From Ignavibacteriales bacterium (GTDB lineage Bacteria; Bacteroidota; Ignavibacteria; Ignavibacteriales; Ignavibacteriaceae): DNA of 9,840 nucleotides. Below, one piece after another: positions 4,919 to 9,840 of the stretch (the stretch's first letter is position 1; each line of letters starts with the position of its first letter). The notes below the pieces were generated by a model. That model did not search any database, had not been told where the DNA came from, and saw nothing but the letters and a program-made list of their open reading frames with translations. The translations under genes were made by a program, and so were the position numbers. The stretch is from positions 1 to 9,840 of the forward strand of contig JAGUXE010000201.1 of NCBI GenBank assembly GCA_020061995.1, in the 5' to 3' direction.

Positions 4919-7900
4919 TTAGTTGTACTCATCCCAGCTTTTAATTAGTAAATCTTTAATCTCATATCTGTTCAATGCTTTTACAAATCTTTTCGCAAAT
5001 TGAATATTTGTTATAAGTGAAATGTTCAAATCGACCGCACGTCTTCTGATAATATAATCACTATCGAGTTCAACTTTTTCAGCAGTTTTTGGGATATTGA
5101 TAACTAAGTCAATTTCTCCATTTGCGAGATAGGAAAGAATACCGGGTTCATCGTTATCGAATGGTCTTGCTAATATTTCGACATCAATTCCATTCTTCAT
5201 ATAAAAATCGGCAGTTCCTTTTGTTCCGAAAAATTTGAGTCCCATTCTTTTAAGCGAACGTACTTCTTCTAAAAACTCTGCTTTTTCTTTCATCGTTCCG
5301 GTTGAAAGTAGTACGGCTTTTTTAGGAATTTTAAAACCTGTTGAGATTAAACTTTTTAAGAAAGCTTCGTTGAAATCATCACCAAGGCAGGCAACTTCAC
5401 CTGTTGAAGACATTTCAACTCCTGTAACCGGATCAGAACCTTTCAATCTTGTGAAAGAAAATTGGGATGCTTTTACCCCTACATAATCAAGGTCAAACGT
5501 GGATTTATCGATCTTTGGAACTTTCTCACCAACCATTAATCGTGTAGCAATATCAATAAAATTTTTTTTCAATACTTTCGAGACAAAAGGAAAACTTCTT
5601 GAAGCTCTTAAGTTACATTCGATTACTTTTACATCATTATCTTTTGCAATAAATTGAATATTGAATGGTCCCGTTATTTCCAAAGATTTAGCAATTTCTT
5701 TAGTAATAATTTTTACACGCCGCATCGTTTCAAGATATGTTCTTTGAGGAGGAAGAACAATAGTTGCATCACCCGAATGAACACCGGCGTTTTCAACATG
5801 CTCTGAAATTGCATAACAAAACAACTCACCCTGATCTGCAACTGCATCAACTTCAATCTCTCTCGCATCAGTTATGAATTTACTTATCACAACCGGATGT
5901 TCATTACTGATGTCTGAAGCCTTCTTTAAGTATTCTTCCAATTCATTTTCTGAAAGAACGATACTCATTGCCGCACCACTAAGGACGTAACTTGGTCTAA
6001 TTAATACAGGATAATTGACATGTGAGGCAAACAGCTTTGCTTCACTCAAACTAGTAAGTTCTCTCCATTCGGGTTGATCAATATTAAGCTCGTCCAAAAT
6101 TTGAGAAAATTTATGTCGATTCTCTGCATTATCAATCTGTTCCGGTGTTGTTCCGATGATTTTAACATTTTGTTTATGAAGCTTCATTGCAAGATTATTC
6201 GGGATTTGTCCTCCAACCGAAACAATTACTCCAACCGGATTTTCTTTTTCATAAATATCAAGCACTCGTTCCAGTGATATTTCTTCAAAATAAAGTTTGT
6301 CACATGTATCGTGATCTGTACTTACTGTTTCGGGGTTATAATTAATCATTATAGTTTTATAGTTCAGTTTATTCAGTGAAAGAACCGAATTGACACAGCA
6401 CCAATCAAATTCAACCGAAGAACCGATTCGATATGCCCCACCACCTAGAACAACAATTTGATTTTCTTCCTTTGAACTTATATCATCTTCTGTTCCGTTA
6501 TATGTCATATAAAGATAATTTGTTTGAGCAGGATATTCGGCTGCAAGAGTATCTATTTGTTTGACCACCGGAATTATATTCATTCCTTTTCTCAATTTGC
6601 GAACTGAAATTTCATCAAGTTGAAATAGTTCGCCAATCTGTTTATCAGAAAAACCAAGTCGCTTAGACTTTAACAAAATATCATACGGTAAATTATCAAT
6701 ATTAAATTTTTTTAATTCATGTTTTGCTTTAATAATATTATTCATCTTATACAAAAACCATCTATCAATTTTTGATAATTCATGAATTTTATCAATAGAG
6801 TAACCCTTCTCGAGTGCTTCAGCTATATAAAATATTCTTTTATCTGTGGGTTTAGCAATATCTTCGTCAAGATTTGAACTATCAGAAAAGTCGTTACATG
6901 TAAAACCTTTCATTCCGATATCAAGCATTCTTATCGCCTTTTGAAGAACTTCCTCAAATGTTCTTCCAATAGACATTACCTCCCCCACCGATTTCATTTC
7001 AGAGCCAAGTTGTGTGCTTACTTGACGAAATTTTTGTAAATCCCAGCGAGGGTATTTAAGAACTATATAATCTAAAGCAGGTTCAAAGCATGCTGATGTT
7101 TCTTTTGTAATAATATTTTCAACTTCATTAAGATCATATCCAAGAGCAAGTTTTGTGGCAACAAACGCAAGCGGATAACCAGTTGCTTTTGAGGCAAGAG
7201 CAGAACTTCTGCTCAATCTTGCGTTAACTTCGATTATTCGATAATCATCCTGATGCGGGTTTAGTGCATATTGAATATTACACTCTCCCACTATTCCTAA
7301 ATGTCTAATTAGCTTTATTCCGATTGAGCGAAGCTTGAAATTTTCTTGCGCTGAAAGAGTTTGAACCGGTGCTACGACAATACTGTCCCCAGTATGAATC
7401 CCCATCGGATCTACATTTTCCATAGAACAGACGGTAATACAATTATTAAATTTATCCCTTACAATTTCGTATTCAACTTCTTTCCAACCGTAAAGTGATT
7501 CTTCAATTAAAATCTGATTAGTAAAAGCGAAAGCGCGATTTACTTTTTCGAGTAGTTCGGATTCATTATTCACTATTCCTGATCCAAGTCCACCTAGAGC
7601 ATAAGCAATTCTAACCATAACGGGAAAACCGATTTCATTGGCAGCTATCAAAGCTTCATTTTGATTAGTTACAGTTTTACTTAAAGCAATTTTTAATCCT
7701 GCTTCAATAACCCGTTCAGAAAATAACAGCCGATCTTCTGTATCTTTTATTGTTTCTACAGATGTTCCCAAAACTTTAACATTGTGTTTTTTCAAAAAAC
7801 CTGAATCAAATAGTTCCACACCGCAATTGAGTGCGGTTTGTCCGCCGAAGCCGAGAAGAATTCCATCAGGTTTTTCTTTCTCAATAACTCTCTCTACGAA

Positions 7901-8116
7901 TTCAGGTTTTACCGGAAGGAAATAAACTTTATCTGCAAATTGCTCGGAGGTTTGAATCGTTGCAATATTAGGATTGATAAGTATGGACTCAACACCATCT
8001 TCTTTCAAGGCTTTAATTGCTTGACTTCCTGAATAATCAAACTCTCCTGCTTGTCCAATTTGCAAAGCCCCCGAACCGAGGATTAATACTTTTTTAGGTT
8101 TACCTTTTTTAATCAT
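4919..8116 (-). CDS. carB: Carbamoyl-phosphate synthase large subunit, eukaryotic (CAD/CPS1)-like
   Basis: This 1065-residue protein (usual bacterial length about 1070) makes carbamoyl phosphate from bicarbonate, ammonia and two ATP in the cytoplasm, for pyrimidine and arginine synthesis. The N-terminal synthetase half (about 1-400) has LILGSG...GEFDYSG, GGLGSG (175-180), and Mg/ATP ligands Q282, E296 and N298. The oligomerisation region is about 401-545. The second synthetase half (about 550-930) has SSVEFDWC, GGQIPNNLA (635-643) and ligands Q821, E833 and N835. The C-terminal MGS-like allosteric domain (about 935-1065) keeps T965, T968 and N1007. From remembered sequences, stretches such as ECNLRASRSFPFVSK and MENVDPMGIHTGDS match animal CAD/CPS1 better than E. 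coli CarB. The start overlaps the carA stop as ATGA, with AAGAGG six bases upstream, implying translational coupling. The stop is TAA. All catalytic landmarks are present, so it is probably functional. Confidence 0.98.
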   Translation of the reverse strand: MIKKGKPKKVLILGSGALQIGQAGEFDYSGSQAIKALKEDGVESILINPNIATIQTSEQFADKVYFLPVKPEFVERVIEKEKPDGILLGFGGQTALNCGVELFDSGFLKKHNVKVLGTSVETIKDTEDRLLFSERVIEAGLKIALSKTVTNQNEALIAANEIGFPVMVRIAYALGGLGSGIVNNESELLEKVNRAFAFTNQILIEESLYGWKEVEYEIVRDKFNNCITVCSMENVDPMGIHTGDSIVVAPVQTLSAQENFKLRSIGIKLIRHLGIVGECNIQYALNPHQDDYRIIEVNARLSRSSALASKATGYPLAFVATKLALGYDLNEVENIITKETSACFEPALDYIVLKYPRWDLQKFRQVSTQLGSEMKSVGEVMSIGRTFEEVLQKAIRMLDIGMKGFTCNDFSDSSNLDEDIAKPTDKRIFYIAEALEKGYSIDKIHELSKIDRWFLYKMNNIIKAKHELKKFNIDNLPYDILLKSKRLGFSDKQIGELFQLDEISVRKLRKGMNIIPVVKQIDTLAAEYPAQTNYLYMTYNGTEDDISSKEENQIVVLGGGAYRIGSSVEFDWCCVNSVLSLNKLNYKTIMINYNPETVSTDHDTCDKLYFEEISLERVLDIYEKENPVGVIVSVGGQIPNNLAMKLHKQNVKIIGTTPEQIDNAENRHKFSQILDELNIDQPEWRELTSLSEAKLFASHVNYPVLIRPSYVLSGAAMSIVLSENELEEYLKKASDISNEHPVVISKFITDAREIEVDAVADQGELFCYAISEHVENAGVHSGDATIVLPPQRTYLETMRRVKIITKEIAKSLEITGPFNIQFIAKDNDVKVIECNLRASRSFPFVSKVLKKNFIDIATRLMVGEKVPKIDKSTFDLDYVGVKASQFSFTRLKGSDPVTGVEMSSTGEVACLGDDFNEAFLKSLISTGFKIPKKAVLLSTGTMKEKAEFLEEVRSLKRMGLKFFGTKGTADFYMKNGIDVEILARPFDNDEPGILSYLANGEIDLVINIPKTAEKVELDSDYIIRRRAVDLNISLITNIQFAKRFVKALNRYEIKDLLIKSWDEYN

Positions 8117-9195
8117 TTCAAACCTCTTACAAACATGTCAAAAATAAACTCAGTATCGTCCGGACCAGGTGATGCTTCGGGGTGAAATTGTGCTCCGAAA
8201 AATGGTTTTGAAATATGGATTATACCTTCGTTAGTTCCGTCGTTATCATTTGTAAACCATTCCCGCCAATCTTCATTCAATGTGCGTGAATCAATTGCGT
8301 AACCATGATTTTGCGAAGTTATATAACACCGCTTAGTACCTGCTTCATTCACAGGTTGATTATGACTTCTATGTCCATATTTTAATTTATAAGTGTCTGC
8401 TCCTGAAGCAAGCGCAAGTATTTGACAGCCCAAGCAAATTCCAAGAATCGGAATCCCCTTCTTAATTGCTAATTGCGTATTCTGAATTGTTGTAGTACAT
8501 TTTTTAGGATCCCCCGGTCCATTTGAAATTACTATACCATCACATTTCTCATCTACAAAATTGTAATCACTCGGAACAAGTAGGACACTAATATCTCTTC
8601 TTAAAAATGCTTGAAGAATATTATTTTTTGCACCGCAATCAACCATAACAATTTTTTGTTCTCCTTTTGAGTATAGAATTGGTTCTTTTATAGAAACTTC
8701 ATTTGCAAGATCACGTAGATTCGGATCATCAAAAGCTACGGTTTCTGCTGATTCGCCTTCTATAATTATTTTACCCGGCATACTTCCATGCTCGCGAAGT
8801 TTTCTGGTAATCATACGAGTATCAACACCATAAATTGCGGGGATGCCTTCTTCAACAAGCCATTCATGAAGTGATTTTATTGCACTCCAGTGTGAATATT
8901 CAAAAGAGTAATCCGAGATTATTAATCCTTGCAAATGAATTTTTTCTGATTCAAAATATTTCAACAACCCGTTTTCTCTTTCATTACCCGGTACACCGTA
9001 ATTACCGATCAAAGGATAAGTCATAACAAGTATTTGTCCTTTATAAGAAGGATCCGTAAGTGTCTCGGGATATCCAACCATCCCTGTATTAAATACAACT
9101 TCACCACTACTACTTTTTGCGCTACCCAAAAGAGTACCTGTGAATGAAGTCCCATCACTTAGATGGAGTGTTCCATTCTGTTTCATTTTATTCAT
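8113..9195 (-). CDS. carA: Carbamoyl-phosphate synthase small (glutaminase) subunit
   Basis: This 360-residue protein hydrolyses glutamine and passes ammonia to CarB. The N-terminal CPSase small-chain domain (about 5-150) contains GEVVFNTGMVGYPE (31-44) and LIGNYGVPG (62-70). The C-terminal class I glutamine amidotransferase domain (about 180-360) has SNGPGDP (224-230), the nucleophile Cys254 in GICLGCQ, NHGY at 296-299, and His338/Glu340 in FHPE, so the triad is complete. Wording such as GMVGYPE...YPLIGNYG and SHWSA resembles animal CAD. Two starts are possible: Met1 at 9195 (weak AAAAG just upstream) and Met4 at 9186, which aligns better with the E. coli start. It forms an operon with carB (4-base overlap). 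A terminator hairpin ends 34 bases before the start at 9195, so expression may depend on a very short promoter region or on attenuation. Confidence 0.97.
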   Translation of the reverse strand: MNKMKQNGTLHLSDGTSFTGTLLGSAKSSSGEVVFNTGMVGYPETLTDPSYKGQILVMTYPLIGNYGVPGNERENGLLKYFESEKIHLQGLIISDYSFEYSHWSAIKSLHEWLVEEGIPAIYGVDTRMITRKLREHGSMPGKIIIEGESAETVAFDDPNLRDLANEVSIKEPILYSKGEQKIVMVDCGAKNNILQAFLRRDISVLLVPSDYNFVDEKCDGIVISNGPGDPKKCTTTIQNTQLAIKKGIPILGICLGCQILALASGADTYKLKYGHRSHNQPVNEAGTKRCYITSQNHGYAIDSRTLNEDWREWFTNDNDGTNEGIIHISKPFFGAQFHPEASPGPDDTEFIFDMFVRGLK

Positions 9196-9201
9196 CTTTT
9201 T

Positions 9202-9231
9202 ATATTAATCTAATTATTAAATAGTTGACAA
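9202..9231 (-). promoter_or_regulatory. Candidate sigma70-like promoter immediately before carA
   Basis: On the minus strand TTGTCA (plus 9226-9231) and TAATAT (plus 9202-9207) are 18 bases apart, and the second box is six bases from the carA start codon. If used, transcription would begin at about the first base of the ATG, giving a leaderless message, or a 9-base leader if Met4 is the start. The sequence is very AT-rich, so a chance match is a real risk. Confidence 0.3.
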
Positions 9232-9260
9232 AAAAATAGCCACTCTTAGGGAGTGGCTAT
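9230..9260 (-). terminator. Intrinsic terminator before carA, minus orientation
   Basis: A perfect 10-bp stem, ATAGCCACTC (plus 9236-9245) with GAGTGGCTAT (9251-9260) and a 5-base loop, is followed on the minus strand by a run of Ts (plus 9230-9236). It is correctly oriented to stop transcription coming from the epimerase-like gene (stop at 9373, about 112 bases before). Because it sits only 34 bases ahead of carA, it could instead be an attenuator in a carA leader. No competing antiterminator pairing is obvious. Confidence 0.85.
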
Positions 9261-9333
9261 CCTTATCACAAAATCTATTACTGATATTTTTTTAAGTATT
9301 CTCGCTTTTTCCAACTTCGTTCATTTTTTTTTG

Positions 9334-9365
9334 TAAATATAGATTAAATTCAAAAACCATACAAA
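9334..9365 (-). promoter_or_regulatory. Candidate Bacteroidota-type promoter upstream of the carA terminator
   Basis: On the minus strand TTTG (plus 9362-9365) is followed after 20 bases by TATATTTA (plus 9334-9341), one base off the TAnnTTTG consensus and with normal spacing. A start near 9328 would give a leader of about 130 bases containing the terminator at 9230-9260 and then carA. This is suggestive only, since the region is highly AT-rich. Confidence 0.3.
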
Positions 9366-9372
9366 TCAATAA

Positions 9373-9840
9373 TTAAAGTTTATAAAAGGATTTTACCCAT
9401 TCAAATGTTTCCTTAATTCCGACTTCATAATCGGTTGCCGGAAGTTCACCAAGAGTATACTTGAATAATTCCCCATTGAGAAGTAATTCTTCTTGTTTGA
9501 GATACATCATTTCCTGGAATTCATAAGCCATTTTGTCGAACAATCCCGCCATGCTCACTAGGAATGATGAATTCAACACAGAATACCCTGATTTTTTTTC
9601 TGAGATATTAATTATTTTTTCGAAAAAATGTTTAACTGTAACAGGAGTAAAACCGGGAACGTTAAAATGATTCATATTACTTTTTTCAGAAAGACCTGCA
9701 ATCGCCATCGCTTTTCCCGCATCTTCAATAAAAATAAACTCTGTTTTGATATTCTTATTCCCAAACCACTTCAGTTTTTTCCCTTTTAATGCATTGATAA
9801 AGATTTGTTCGGTAAATCCATTAATAACATAAGGTCCATA
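9373..9840 (-). CDS. Extended-SDR / NAD-dependent epimerase-like protein, C-terminal part (partial)
   Basis: The frame is open from the right window edge to a TAA at 9373-9375, giving 155 residues; the N-terminal half lies outside. It opens with YGP, the motif that follows the catalytic region in extended SDR enzymes (R-x-x-x-x-YGP). Then come LKGKKLKWFGN, FIFIEDAGKAMAIAG and NHFNVPGFTPVTVKHFFEKI, the usual series of substrate-side segments (f-i-x-v-x-D-x-a, x-N-x-p-G-x-x-x-T). The C-terminal LPATDYEVGIKETFEWVKSF resembles the family ending 'E-x-G-I-x-x-T-x-x-W'. The Rossmann GxxGxxG and YxxxK are not in the window, so cofactor and substrate are unknown; NmrA-like or sugar-nucleotide epimerase roles both fit. 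The Met at 9708 is internal, not the start. The minus-strand terminator 112 bases downstream probably ends its transcript. Confidence 0.8.
   Translation of the reverse strand, partial: YGPYVINGFTEQIFINALKGKKLKWFGNKNIKTEFIFIEDAGKAMAIAGLSEKSNMNHFNVPGFTPVTVKHFFEKIINISEKKSGYSVLNSSFLVSMAGLFDKMAYEFQEMMYLKQEELLLNGELFKYTLGELPATDYEVGIKETFEWVKSFYKL

Noticed and set aside
5235..5486. Plus-strand ORFs antisense to carB (5235-5486, 6074-6277, 7838-8032)
   Set aside because: Shadows of a strongly conserved coding sequence on the minus strand.
8835..9026. 63-codon plus-strand ORF antisense to carA
   Set aside because: Shadow of carA; no independent support.
9292..9324. 10-codon ORF MNEVGKSENT as a gene
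   Set aside because: Too short, no Shine-Dalgarno, and not enriched in codons for arginine or another regulatory amino acid; kept only as a detail of the carA leader hypothesis.
1..9840. CRISPR arrays, tRNA/rRNA genes, transposases, integrases or attachment sites
   Set aside because: Looked for and not seen: no regularly spaced direct repeats, no tRNA-like cloverleaf or CCA context, no recombinase motifs. No defence or other novel multi-gene system could be supported.

Overview
The window is an AT-rich bacterial segment in which every well-supported gene lies on the minus strand. Three things point to the FCB group, most likely an Ignavibacteria/Bacteroidota-type organism: carbamoyl-phosphate synthase subunits that read like the eukaryotic CAD/CPS1 clade, a large secreted beta-rich protein with InlB-like and Asp-box repeats, and a lipoprotein of tryptophan-rich propeller-like repeats. 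Two candidate promoters also resemble the TTTG/TAnnTTTG type. This placement is an inference from protein style, since there is no rRNA or other marker here.

Right edge, transcribed leftward: the C-terminal half of an extended-SDR (NAD-dependent epimerase-like) gene at 9373-9840 runs off the window. A leader/intergenic stretch (9196-9372) follows, with a clear minus-strand intrinsic terminator only 34 bases before carA. carA (8113-9195) and carB (4919-8116) overlap by four bases (ATGA) and encode the glutaminase and synthetase subunits of carbamoyl-phosphate synthase, which supplies pyrimidine and arginine synthesis.

Middle: a 717-base gap (4202-4918) has no convincing gene. It holds several inverted repeats, a strong plus-strand terminator hairpin, a 15-base A run and promoter-like boxes. 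Left of it is a predicted outer-membrane-type lipoprotein (3185-4201). A 183-base gap follows with a near-perfect Shine-Dalgarno sequence, an 8-codon mini-ORF and another plus-oriented terminator-like hairpin.

Left part (1-3001): one large exported surface protein gene that is broken twice. A signal-peptide-bearing N-terminal piece is out of frame with the main body (one-base shift near an AAAA run at 2641-2644). The main body then ends at an in-frame TAG (589-591), after which the same frame stays open for 196 codons to the window edge. The gene is either a pseudogene, a victim of sequencing errors, or (less likely) recoded. The most interesting leads are this doubly interrupted gene, the terminator-containing carA leader, the eukaryote-like carAB pair, and two plus-oriented terminators with no recognised plus-strand gene in front of them.
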